Below are positions 53,031 to 64,000 of a stretch of DNA of 64,000 nucleotides, piece after piece. The stretch spans positions 69,897,201 to 69,961,200 of the forward strand of contig OZ038422.1 in assembly GCA_964036155.1 (NCBI GenBank), read 5' to 3'. Source of the stretch: Diploscapter coronatus. Lineage: Eukaryota > Nematoda > Chromadorea > Rhabditida > Rhabditidae. The notes beneath the pieces are model-generated. The model was given only the letters and a program-made list of their open reading frames with translations, ran no database searches and was not told the origin of the DNA. The translations under genes and the position numbers were made by a program. Positions within the stretch are counted from its first letter, which is position 1; each line of letters opens with the position of its first letter.

Positions 53031-56000
53031 TGAATAACCGAATAGAAGAGATCGGAAAGCTGGCAAATGTAATGGAATGCGTGAAGAAGCAGATTGGAGG
53101 ATTGATTAGCTGTGTCGATGCATAGATGTGTCGTCAGCACGATAAACCAGAAACGGAACATGAGGAAGAAAAGAGGGGCGATGAGAAGATTGAAGCTGGA
53201 AGAGAGGAATGCAAGGAGAGAAAAAGAACGGACAAAGTGCCAGAATGGAAAGACAAAAGCAGCTGAATTGACTGACTGAATGGAAACGGAATGGGAGAAT
53301 GGCAAATCGGCAATTGAAATATCAAAAGAAGAAGGGGGCGAACATGGAAAGGCAAAATGAAATCAACACGAAATGAGGAGGGGGCAGCTGGACAAACTGA
53401 ATATGGCAATAGAAGGGAAAGGATGCAGAAACATACAGATTACATGCGTATCGAAATCGAGTGAAGCACATGACTGGATGACTGGAATGGTGTGTGATTA
53501 AAGGAAGCATGAGGGATTTCCCAATGCTGAGAGAGAGGGACCTCACGTGGCAAGCAAAGGGAAGAAAGTAGGACGATCAGCTGAGAAGGAAAAAAGAACG
53601 AATGCAGAAAGATACGCAATATTGCATCATATGGAAGAGAATTTCGAAATGAAAGAGAAAATGACAATTTGCAAGTGGAATAGAACTAAAGGAATGTTTG
53701 AAGAGGAAAGTGCAAAGATTGAGCTGAAACTACTCGAGACAGGAACAAGAAGGACAGAAGCAGAAGAGATGCAAATCAGAGCTGATAGAACGAACCTAAA
53801 GGAATCACTAAATAGGATGATAAATATAGAAAAGTAGTGGGTGAAGAAGAAATGCATGTGAATGGAGACGGGAGAAATGAGGAGACTGCCAAATGGGAAC
53901 AATAAACAGCGAGAAATAGATGAGAAGAGAGGAGAGAGACGAGAGGAGAGAGGAAAGGAGAGCTGAGATCCACCTGAACTTTGAACCCAAAATACAAAAA
54001 AGAATTAATCAGGAAATTACTATCCGCACGGTAAATAAACATAACATCATTTGGCGAAACTTAGAGGACAAAAGGACATTTCAACGAAAAAATGAAACAA
54101 ATAAAGAGGAGGCACTATTATTTTGCCGATTAAACGAAAAATAGCAATACTGAATAATCAAGAAAGTGCCAGATTGACAATGTTTCAATTAATAGGGTGC
54201 ATTATCGCATTATGAACTGTTAGAGTTCCAGCGATAACAAATTCACAAGCCTTGCCGAGTTATCGCTCCACATTCATACAGCCAGCCAACAGTTCAATTG
54301 CGACTTTTTCGCCCTCTCGGTCAAATGTTCTTTTGCCTATCACCCAGTCGACTCTCACAATCTCTAGCCACTGAATTTGAATGGCACCGAATCACCAATT
54401 TAAATGAGCTGATAAAATCTGACCAGACAAACAGACAGAAAAATACGCCCATCTATAAAAGTCAACTGTCCACAAAATGAAACAACGAATGACTAAATAT
54501 AGTGATAAGTAGGGTATTTTTGGGCGTCATGTGAAAGTGAAAAGCAACGGAAGCCGAAAAACAGAAAAGAAATAATGATGAAATGAAAAAGAGGGAGGGA
54601 AAGGGCCGATGGATTGAAATTGGAAGGAAAAGGGGAGAGAATAAGAGATTTAGTCCCCTGCTGACTGGCCGACTGGGCTCAGGCTTTGTATTATCACGTT
54701 GCACAGCTGTATAAAGGACTGCTGCTTATGGCTCATGTGATTGTACTAACTGCTAAATATAGAGACTAACACAGAAATTGGGATGGGAGTGATTACCAGA
54801 AAAGGCGGACAGAGTTGAGACTGAGACTGGGACTGGGACTGAGATGGGAATAGGGATTGGGAGATTTAGGGGCTTGACTTTTGGCTCGTTGTCAAGTGAC
54901 CCTAATTTTTGCCTATTCACTATCTCTGTCTGTCTGTCTGTCTATCTGCCTCTGCTGTCTCTGCGCCTCTCTCGTCCTTCACACTTCTCTCAAGCAGAAG
55001 AGGACTATCGTGGCCAGACGAACAATTTCGAACAACTAAAGACGAGGAAAATGCGGGAAAATTTGGCGCCAAATCAAAACGGAAGGAACATAAAAGTGCA
55101 ACAGACGGTTGAGAATTGGAGACGGCAGATTTGAGATGAGAAATGAAAGGGAATGGGAGAGGAGGCTGGCAGGGAGCCAACTCGATTATGCAATATTGAA
55201 AATTGAATAGAACAAGCGAAAATGAATTGATGAAAGCGTAGACCAAGCAAGATGGAAATAGCTTAGAATAATAATATTTTTCAACTTTTAATAGAATGGG
55301 TGATTTAGTATTTCGAATAAAAAGGAAGGAAAGAGTTCAAAAACTACTCAGAAAAGAATAAGGAACAAATGAAGAAGGAAATTGGATGGATGAATGAAGT
55401 GAGTGCGCTTTAAACGACCTAGAATAGAGACGGAAATTCAATTGAATCGCATTAAACTAGGCAGAAACGAATGGAAGACTGGGCAAGTTGCCCATTTCGT
55501 GTTCTTCTTCGGTCTGTCAGATTGGAGCCAAGTCCTGCCTGGCACCGAGAGCGCCCACAGCCACAGACAGCGAACACCTCCCTCCTTACCTCATTGCAGA
55601 CACACTCACACAGCCACAAGAAATGCAGTCGCAGTCCGAGGTCAAAAGGGAACGCAAAGAGAAAGAGGGGAGAAAGAGAACTGCAAAGACTATTCGATTG
55701 GCTGATGCAAAGCGGAGAAGGGAAGGAGCAAAACGTGAACGAAAAATAAACCAAACACGATGGAAAAAAGGAATGAATCGAAATGACCGAGTACAGGCGG
55801 ATAGCCGAAAAGTGCAAAGAGAGAAAAGAATAGAAGGAATGAAGAGAGGAGAAATGCGAAGGTGTTACTTCGCGTGAAAAGTCACTTTGAAACGGTATCT
55901 ACTATTCAACTAACCAACGAGTCGGAGTGGGAAAAGTCGAAAAGGTTAAACTTTCTGTGCATTCTTTACAAAAGCAAAGAATAACCCAAGGGCATAAAAA

Positions 56001-56870
56001 GTGTGAGAGAAGTACTTGGAATTAGAAAGGTAAAAACTGAAAAGGATAGAGAGAAGGGGAGGAGGAGCATGATGAAGCGGGAATGAATGCATTTGGAAGT
56101 GCGCCAAATTTGTAACCATCAACAAGGAGCAGGAGTGTGAGAACGTGTTTACGAGTTGAAGGTTAGAAAATACTAGATTGCAAGAAAAAGTTGAAGACCG
56201 ACATTTTTATGACAAATGATAGGAATTGGATCAATGATTCGATGGTGATTGTCCGAGTTTTAATCAAATGGACTCAAAGTGCAAATTTACAACAGAAAAA
56301 GGAAAATGGTAAATGGACAAAGAATCCACACGTGGGAAATGATGACATAATCAGGGACAAAAGGGGGGAAATGGGCGAATGCCAGGAGAAACGAAGAACA
56401 GCTGCTGGAGTGCACATTCACAGCGACATTCACATTTGCACGAAACACCCACAGGGAATGATTGAATGACTCACAACACACAAGAATGACGAACAAATGA
56501 GCGATAACTAAACAATATGAAATATGTAATACGAACACTAAATAAAAATCAGAAGCAATTGCACAAATCATCGAAACACTACTATGATTAATTGATTGGA
56601 AAATAGGCAAAACATACGCAAATTGTTTGCAAAAAAAATATGGGAAGACCTGCAAGTAATCAAAAAAAGGTCACAAATTCGTCATTTGGATGAGTCTACG
56701 GACTTACGAAATAGGACTTGTTTATTGGAAAGCAAGAGCTGAGAATGACGAAAGAGATGAAAATGAAAATGCGCAATGCATTGTGATTGTAATGCAGTGA
56801 CGAGGGAATACAGGCACAGTTGATAGAGGGAAGGAAAGATAATCCGCAACTGAAGTGAGACTGTCACTGT
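53030..56870. other. Purine-rich, strand-asymmetric low-complexity region
   Basis: Long stretches of the plus strand are dominated by A and G (GAGGAGAGAGACGAGAGG near 53,930, GACTGGGACTGGGACTGAG near 54,822), with short reversals to C/T (54,930-55,000, with a TCTG microsatellite). Purine bias removes stop codons and creates many long overlapping frames on both strands; none shows domains or splice structure. Confidence 0.6.
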
Positions 56871-59797
56871 CCCTAGACCCAGGTCTGGGCCAGGGCCCTA
56901 TCTATCGAAGGCTGCCCTTGTTCTCGTCTCCCTTTCTCTGCCTCCTCTCCCCTCCTTCCCCACACGCCCCTTCGCATTCCAATCAAATCCATTTAGCATC
57001 TTTGTATCGTATTTAGCCTGATTTACGATTACCCCCACCTACAAATTACCTATCACCGAAAATGATGCAATCTCTCGCACTTCTCGAATTATCGTTTTAG
57101 GAAAGTTCGAAACTAAAATCTAGAGTTTTAGATCATTTTCCGATCGAAATCAATTTAAAACTTCGAAGCAAAAGTCTATAAGCCAACTGCAAAAATATTA
57201 CAAAAAATGAAAGCAAATCGAATAGAAAGCGAGAAGTTTAACCTTTGTTCACTAAACTTTTAAAATGTTTTGAATATTTGAGTCAGTAATGGAGGTTTAA
57301 ACCAACTCTCATACAATGGCGCTCAAAATTTTGTTTATTATTTTCTATTTTTCTGCCGGTTCAGTTTATGAAACGCCTATAATCTAAATGAGAAATTATG
57401 CATGAACATTGTGAGGACCTAGTCATCGAAGATCTACCAAGTTTCAATCAGATCGGTACGTCAAAGTCATAAGTACTTGAAGCATCAACTCAAAAATTCG
57501 AAGGTGAGATGACACAAAACTTAGCACCGTTGTATTCATATTCGAGATTACAATAAGAGGAACTCACGGGTCAAATAGCAAATTGGGAGGTGACGGAGTT
57601 GTGACAGAAGTGTCCAGTTTGGTGGTGCTGCAGTGATAGAACAGATTGACTGCTCTCACTTTCCACTTCTTGCTGACAGACAGATCAGACAGATTGCTTG
57701 CTCGCAGGAAGGAAAGGCATTAAAGATGTGTAAAGGGAAATGTGCATCGCATAAATATGCGAAAAGATGTTTGGATGGAGAAACAAAATGAGAATCGAGA
57801 TGAAGAGAGGAAGGGGGAATCTGATGAAAGGACGAGGACAGAGGACAGACACGTGGCCATGGCGGCTGAGTGAAGGGAAACTATACGTGCAGAAACGAGG
57901 AGCTGAGGGACAACAGGACAGGCAAAACAGATAGATTATGAGGGAATGGTTGTTAAATGAAGTGTGGATAGAGACGAAAGAGAATGACACTGAACTGATC
58001 GAACTGCAAAACATGCAAATGACTAGGGACCGCAAATGGTTTTGCAAAACCTATTTTTTTGAAATTTCCTACTCAAAATAATCAAATACGATGTAGTAAA
58101 AAATTCGCTGAGAAAAAATAAAATAAAATTCACTTTTGACCGAGAAAACTAACCAAAACCGACCAACGAAACGAACAGAATTTTTGTTCCTCACTGGCAA
58201 TTATCTTGAGTATATGCGCACTTCCAGATGGGATTCTTTGAACAAAGTTCATTTTTATGGTGGTTCATCGATTCTGATAATGACTTTTCGCGACCCTCCG
58301 CTTTGAGGGATACTTGTTTTCTATTTTTGAAATTTTAAAATGGCCACTTTTTGAGCAAAAGCGAAAAGTGCAAGGAAGTGAAGTTTGCGATCTCTAGAAA
58401 TGACAAGGCTAATGAATGAATGAATGAACGGAATGAGATAAAAAACACAAGCAGCTGTGCAATGGGATGATCAGACCGAAAGATCGGATGCTAGAATTGC
58501 GCATGGAATGAGCGCACCGTGACAATCATGTGAAACCATTCGACAAGTTCATAAAACGTGGGGAAAGTCTAGACCAAATGTCTACCTCGGAAGAATGAAT
58601 TGTAAGAAGCTAGTATCAGAAGCAAAATCTAACTTATCTTGCTATTTCCGGCTAAAGATGATAAAAGATAAATGTCCCTTCTATAATTGACCAGTTGATC
58701 ACCGCCACCATTGTTAAAATTCATCACCCACTTTTCTTTTCCTTACACTTCCTAGCTTTTATAGTCTGGCGAATTTGAGTAATGATGGTGGTTGGTCAGC
58801 CAGTGAATTATGTCAAGAACCAAAAATAAATTATGAAAATTATAGAATGAATCAGTATCTAACCTAACTAGACTATTTTAGTCAGAATTTATAATACAGG
58901 AGTTAAAAAAGATCAAAATTTTAGTAAAGAACCAACCTTTGGAATTTCCGAATGGAAACCTTATTGAATCGCTCAGACTGTGTACCTTGAAACTGACACG
59001 GGTTCGTTGGGCTTGGAAGGCTTGGAATCAGGAAGCCAAGTCTGCCAACCAATATTTTGGTGCAAACCTGAAACACAAATAGAAAATCGATCGAATGCAT
59101 TGCAAACAGGGCTGCTCGGAATTTGAGTTTTAAAAATTTCGGAATTGGAACTCCGAACACCTCTAAACTGTAAAGTTGAAATTCGCATATCGGAATAAGA
59201 TTGGGAAAACGATGAGGAAGTACATGATTTTTCGAGTTATTATCGATTCGACAATGACGAAAGCAAACGAAGGATCCAAAGAGAAAAGCCGCTCGTCTAA
59301 AATATCCAGGCAAGCTGAATGTGAATGGCAAATCACGAACTTGGAAAGAAAAAAACGAGAATGAAAACTAGCACTCGTGATGTGCATCTCGGGTTCATGT
59401 GCAAGATTTCCAAGAAAAAATTTTGCAAGTGCGACTTTCCTTCTGCATCAAAACTATTTTGCTGCAGAAAACTGCACGAGCTATATAGACGAGCGATCGT
59501 CGAACTTAGCGAACTTTTCAAAAACAGTCTCATGTTTACTAGCAATCAGAATATGTTAAAGAGAAAAAATCGATAGCCGTAATTCTGAGCAGGAATTTTT
59601 TATTTTAACTTTTCTAAATTTATCATTCATTAGCATCAAATTATGGTATATTGATGTCATTTTAATTTCGTACAAATGGGAAGTGCACAGGCCAATACGT
59701 TGTTTTCGATTGTTAATGAACATGGTATTGTGAGGAGCCGTCCGAAACAAATTTCGTACATCATATTCTAAAAATCTAACCTAATCAGAAATTTCAG
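56871..59797. other. Intergenic/intron region with weak minus-strand exon candidates
   Basis: Minus-strand pieces at about 57,680-57,568 (KKWKVRAVNLFYHCSTTKLD, ending CCCGTGAGTT) and 59,071-58,987 (after TGTTTCAG, ending at GTACAC) look like exons but do not connect into a supported gene. The rest shows nothing clear. Confidence 0.35.
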
Positions 59798-60168
59798 TGC
59801 CAAATCGAACGAGGCGAAAGAAAGCGCGACTGGGACAGCGACAGAGGAGAGTGCGAAGGAGGAGAATGTGCCTGTCGATAAGGACAAGCCCATGGTGGGT
59901 CGGAAGCGAGGAAAACGAGGAAAATCCAAATTGACCACCAAAAAATCGGAAATGAGGGGGAGCAGACTGTAAATTCGCGAATTCGAGCAGTGTTTATCAT
60001 CGGAGCGCATTGCCAATTCGGTTTTTGCTCATTTCCGTCCGATTTCTCTACGGTTTTTTTTTCATGATTTTCATGATTCCGTTTCAGGTGGTCATATTCG
60101 TGGATCGCCGCGACTCGCAGACGCTGCCTCTCGAGAAGGTGGCAGAGCAGTCAGGACTCTTCAGACGG
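59798..60168 (+). CDS. Two exons of an unrecognised gene (partial)
   Basis: Exon 59,798-59,894 (after TTTCAG; AKSNEAKESATGTATEESAK..., ending CCCATG at a GTGGGT donor) and exon 60,088-60,168 (after TTTCAG; VVIFVDRRDSQTLPLEKVAE, ending CGG at GTATGA) join in phase 0. Composition is Glu/Lys/Ala-rich then globular. No start, stop or family is visible. No further exon is seen before the duplicated block at about 60,685, so the gene may be cut by that duplication. Confidence 0.4.
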
Positions 60169-60684
60169 GTATGATTGGGAACGAATGGGGAAAGAGGAGA
60201 AGGGCGACTGAATGAGAAGGTTTAGAGATATGCATAAATAGTGCTGTTGAACGAGCTGAAAGAGAATGGTAGACTGGTAGGCTAGCAGATTTGGGGATTT
60301 TCATCAATGATATCGGATGGGAAGTATAGAAGTTCGGGAGGTCAAAATGATCCTTTTTTCGATATATCGTATCTCAAAAGTCTATGAGATTCGATTTCAA
60401 GTTTGTGATTTTTTCGGAGTAGAACATGCATCTTGCCAAAATTTGGAAAAAGAACCCTAATCATTTTCTCATGCACAATATGACGATCAATTAGCATACA
60501 TTGTCGCACAAGCTTATTTGAGATCTAAATTTACACGAAACTGATGCTAGCGTAGAAAAACCAGCAAAAACACTTTACTTTCGTCGCCATTCTAATAACC
60601 TACATCATTGAATCGAGCTCGTTCTGGGAAGAATTAAACAATTTTTCTTTTCTCCCAAACTGATACTCCTATCACAAATTGTGC

Positions 60685-61040
60685 ATTGCGTACTTTTGAA
60701 AATAATGACTTTCAAACATGTTGTCTTCGGTCATTTTTTGATTTTTTTTTGCAACTGAACATGAACTTGCAATGATATTTGTCAATAGAGTGGAGGAAAA
60801 CGTTATCGAATTCTTTGAATCTTCGTATATTAAGAGTTTTTTTTCTGTGTTTGATGGTGATACTCTTATACCGATAAGTAACTTGGCGTTTTGAGTGGTG
60901 GTGGAAAGATCGTAATCGTGTAGTCATTGAAAACGTCGAAATCACAAAAAACTATTTCACTTCAGTTAGAACTACATTATTCATGATTATCGTGGATAAG
61001 TTATCTTTGCATTTTGAATAAAATCGATATCTTAAGACTC
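60685..61040 (+). repeat. Conserved ~360-bp block upstream of receptor kinase 2
   Basis: Inverted counterpart of 37,375-37,735, about 140 bp upstream of the start of the second receptor-kinase gene. The shared frame (FFATEHELAMIFVNRVEENV ... FESSY ... PISNLAF then TGA) is open in this copy for about 66 codons. Confidence 0.7.
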
Positions 61041-61044
61041 ATTC

Positions 61045-61143
61045 TTTGAATAACCCGAACCAAGGCCGGACAATTACAAAAGTATTTCGAATCCGGGACA
61101 CTTTTGCAATTGTCCGGACTCTTGTTAGTTATTCGTGGAATGA
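61045..61143. repeat. Hairpin element just before receptor kinase 2
   Basis: CCGGACAATTACAAAAGT and ACTTTTGCAATTGTCCGG are near-perfect inverse arms, with outer arms TCTTTGAATAACCCG / AGTTATTCGTGGAATGA pairing more loosely. It ends about 35 bp before the start codon at 61,177. Confidence 0.7.
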
Positions 61144-61176
61144 CTCTTAATAGATTTTTGCAGACAAAATAGCCTT

Positions 61177-64000
61177 ATGTTATTGAAGTTATTTCTATTA
61201 TTACTAGTAAACCAATCTCACTTAATCTCAGGAAATAAACAAGATAGTATTAAGGATTTAGCTGAAGGTAAGTCAAAATTTTTCGTTGTTCAAGCATTTA
61301 CAAGGTGTGCAAAAAGTCTGAATCGCTTTAGATTTGATTCCTAAAGAAAATGTTTGACTCTAAGCCCATTAGTACCTGTGAATTCTTTTAATTGTTCTTT
61401 TATTTTCCACCCGTTACATTATCGCTCAAATATATTGAGATGATCTTCGTTTATAAATATTAGTCTCTCTGCTATATTAGATTTTAGCTGGTTGAAAAAC
61501 AGTTAAAGCGACTTTACTTACGATAGCATCATATTGAAGCATTATTGATATAAGATACCCAAAATGCCTAAAATTTAGAGAAAACAAAGAACCTTTCTTT
61601 CTGACGTCACATAAAATGTGCACTACCTATTATGTATAATAAGATCATAGAGCCAATGTTAAATAACCTAGATGCTTCCGGCAAACGGATGGAGAATGAA
61701 GAAATCGAATTCAAAGAACCTCCAATTCAGGAAGCTGTGAAAAAGAGATCAACTTCTCAATTGGTAAGTTGTTATGTAAGGTTGATTACGTTTTACCTTA
61801 TGCTATATTATTTTCTGCCACTGGAAAGATAGTCACATGATTTTCCTTGTAAAATGGTATTTTGAAAATACATAGTTCATTGCTAAAATGGAAGTGATAA
61901 TTTCAGGAAGGAATTGAAATCCCATTGATTAACAATACAATGAATGAATTAGCCCAAAATGTCAATAATTTGCAAATTGATGAAGACAATTCATTCGATA
62001 ATTCACATAACATTTTATTCTATGGTAAGAAATTATGTTGAGAGCTAAGTAAGAGATTTTGAAACGATTCGTAATAATTTAGTTTATTATCGAAATAATG
62101 ATGAAAATGAAGGAAGAATAGGCTTGTTCAATTCATATACCTACTCAGTCGAAGAGATTGCAAAATTCCACAATTGGTATTGGCCATATGACGTAGCAAC
62201 TACACAGGATAAAGTAAATTTTTATGCTCGTTATTTTGGACAATTTTTATACTTCAGATTTTTGGAATTAATCCATCTGAAAAATCATTTGAAATATATG
62301 ACTTGAATACTCGACAAATTTCAGAAGGTCTTACCAACAAATCCATGAATGATCGATCCAAAGAATTTTACAGGTCCAGATCCTACTGAATGGCGTATTT
62401 CTGCATCTGTGGCTTATTTCAACGGAAAACTGTATTATTTGGGTGGAGGCACGGATCGAGTTGATGTAAGAAGATCGAATGAAAGTCCATGAAATAATTC
62501 ATTCAGGTTTTAATAGATGGAAAATGGGAAAAAGGACCTGCTTTTCCTCTTTCAATTGCTGCTGCTCAGACAATAATATGCGATGAGATTTTATACGGTC
62601 ACATTATAGCATATTCATTATCGTAATTGTGAATATTCAGTTATTGATGGATGGGATAGTAGAAAGATATATCGATTATCAGACGATGAGCGGGAATGGA
62701 TTGAAGTAGGGGAGATACCAGAAAAACAAAACTCCTTCGGAGTTGCATCGCTAAATGGAAAAATTTACATAACTGGAGGATACTAGTCGTCAATTTTGTC
62801 TGATAAATAACGTATCATTATATATTTAGTTGGGAAGTATCCAAATCCTGTCTGTGTTTCGACCCCTCAGCTTCAGTTGACAGTCGAATTTCTAAAATCG
62901 ATGATATGAATTATGCGAGATATCTTCACTCGCTCATTGTCGCTGACGGGAAATTGTATGCAATCGGAGGGTGAGCTGAGATTTTACATATCTTTATACA
63001 AAATATTCGTTAACTTAGATTTCAAAAATCTGAGAAAAGAAGTGATGATTACTGGCCGATAAACTCCTGTGATGCTATTGAGGAATACGATCCACAAACA
63101 GATAAATGGAAAATCGTTGAAAAAGTAAATTAATATAAGTATTATCGGTTAGAAATGATTAAACTTTCACCCATTTGAAATGATACTTCACTTAAAGGGT
63201 GCAAGTGATATTCCCGATATGAAGATAAAATCATGAAGTATTTTTCTAGGATTTTGTAGGGTTAGGCAGGATTATAGCAAAAACTGCATGAAAAACGGAT
63301 CAGTGTAACCAAAGATATGAATTTTTGAAGATGGTATTCGAAAATCTCTTTGCTTGGCGATTTTCGCAAGGAGAAAAGCGTTCTCTGCCTTTACACACAA
63401 CAGAGCAAAGGCTATTTCAAAGGGAGAACGGTCTTGTAAGGACGTTTGTTTGAAGTTCTCTGCTTGTTTCTGGAACATTCTAAATTTTTGATAATCCCTT
63501 TTCGTGGTAATATGATAAGCCAGCCTACTTTGCAATTTGAGCGCAAAAATTTTCTTTAGGCTTATGTAATAGTGAAAAAAGAACATAATTTCGTAATTTT
63601 TTTTTTTTTAAATGACGAAAAATCACTTTGATTTTGTCTTTACTGAGTGGACGGCACTTGCGCCCTCTAACTACAATTATGGCCCATCTTGTGTATAGAA
63701 AATCTTCATTTTTGAGCGTTTGTATGTCGCTCAGAATGTCATTACACCAGGAAAGAGCTTCAGATTTATGATAGACATATTCGATTACCCCATAAATACG
63801 TTTCTTTAGTGATTTTGTGATACTTTCATACTAAGAATGTTACAGCGAATGAATCAGGATCCAAGGGCTCCTACCTCATCAACTCCCACTTATTCATCGA
63901 CCGATTATGGAAAAATGGGTGAGATCATTTGGCAATATTTCATAATAAATATCATTAGCCCTAATCATCTCTATTCCAATAGCATCTATCTTATTAATCA
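61177..64000 (+). CDS. Kelch-ectodomain receptor tyrosine kinase, copy 2 (partial, runs off window)
   Basis: ATG at 61,177 opens a signal peptide (LLLKLFLLLLVNQSHLIS). Exons: 61177-61267, 61672-61763, from 61,907, from ~62,083, ~62,258, ~62,373, ~62,507, ~62,641-62,785, ~62,830-62,970, ~63,020-63,125, stalk 63,846-63,918, and the transmembrane exon from 63,959 to the window end. Phases agree at the junctions I checked. Kelch blades show WRISASVAYFNGKLYYLGGG, KWEKGPAFP, GKIYITGGY, GKLYAIGG and EEYDPQTDKWKIV. The stalk TSSTPTYSSTDYGKM and helix ALIISIPIASILLI match copy 1. The kinase must lie beyond 64,000. The TAG after GGGY at 62,784 is split by a weak donor (ACTA|GTCG), so it is not read. 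Ligand and pathway are unknown. Confidence 0.7.
63196..63666. mobile_element. MITE family B inside receptor-kinase intron, copy 2
   Basis: 471 bp bounded by AGGGTGCAAGT and ACTTGCGCCCT, inverted relative to 31,928-32,400 and in the same intron position of the paralogous gene. It therefore predates the duplication. Confidence 0.8.

Noticed and set aside
53547..55877. Many 60-129-aa ORFs in the purine-rich region
   Set aside because: Stop-poor purine bias creates frames on both strands at once; Glu/Arg/Lys composition without structure.
62781..62786. In-frame TAG in the kelch exon of receptor copy 2, suggesting a pseudogene
   Set aside because: A donor ACTA|GTCG splits the codon, and its exit phase 2 matches the next exon (WEVSKSCLCFDPS), so the stop need not be translated.

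Overview
The window is eukaryotic and reads like a small invertebrate (animal) genome. Genes are split by introns, many 45-150 nt long, with GT donors and TTTCAG/TTGCAG/TTTAG acceptors. The Polinton/Maverick element, the foldback elements and a tRNA-derived SINE fit this. A nematode or other ecdysozoan is compatible (TTTCAG acceptors, F-box gene with a long LRR-like C-terminal region), but I cannot fix the phylum.

Region 1 (1-12,534) is most of a Polinton/Maverick (adintovirus-like) element, cut by the window start. Eleven tightly packed intronless genes are read from both strands: protein-primed-type DNA polymerase B (-, frame broken once), a DUF8207-like protein (+), a coiled-coil protein (-), a small HTH-like protein (+), the FtsK/HerA-type packaging ATPase (-), a small beta-rich virion-type protein (+), a 71-aa basic protein (-), a 789-aa secreted/transmembrane glycoprotein that looks like a viral envelope protein (-), the double-jelly-roll major capsid protein (+), a retroviral-type integrase with zinc ribbon and chromodomain (-), and a 76-aa ORF (-). 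Several start codons sit in a TAAATG context.

Region 2 (12,535-18,760) is a mosaic of debris: a decayed FLYWCH zinc-finger gene, a tRNA-like 3' half, a decayed Polinton minor-capsid-like gene, a GC-rich orphan ORF that looks inserted, a 17-bp tandem array, a 1,964-bp foldback element flanked by TTAA, an ORF joining a Polinton-protease-like N-terminus to a membrane protein, and a 150-bp inverted-repeat element. Polinton-type genes here may mean the element once ran to about 18.5 kb.

Region 3 (18,990-64,000) is host DNA. It holds a clean 12-exon orphan gene (+, 472 aa); pieces of a multipass receptor-like gene (-); a small secreted-protein exon (-); a kelch-ectodomain receptor tyrosine kinase (-, 30,030-35,965); a SINE with target-site duplications; a CXC-type cysteine-repeat gene (+, 39,781-46,872); an F-box-type gene (-, 47,710-51,628); about 5 kb of purine-rich low-complexity DNA; two exons of an unrecognised gene (+); and a second, inverted copy of the kelch receptor kinase (+, from 61,177) that runs off the window in its transmembrane exon.

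The most interesting host observation is the pair of paralogous genes in which signal peptide, kelch propeller, Ser/Thr/Pro stalk, transmembrane helix and tyrosine kinase join through phase-compatible exons. I know of no standard receptor tyrosine kinase family with a kelch ectodomain. The most interesting mobile-element observation is the envelope-like glycoprotein inside the Polinton.
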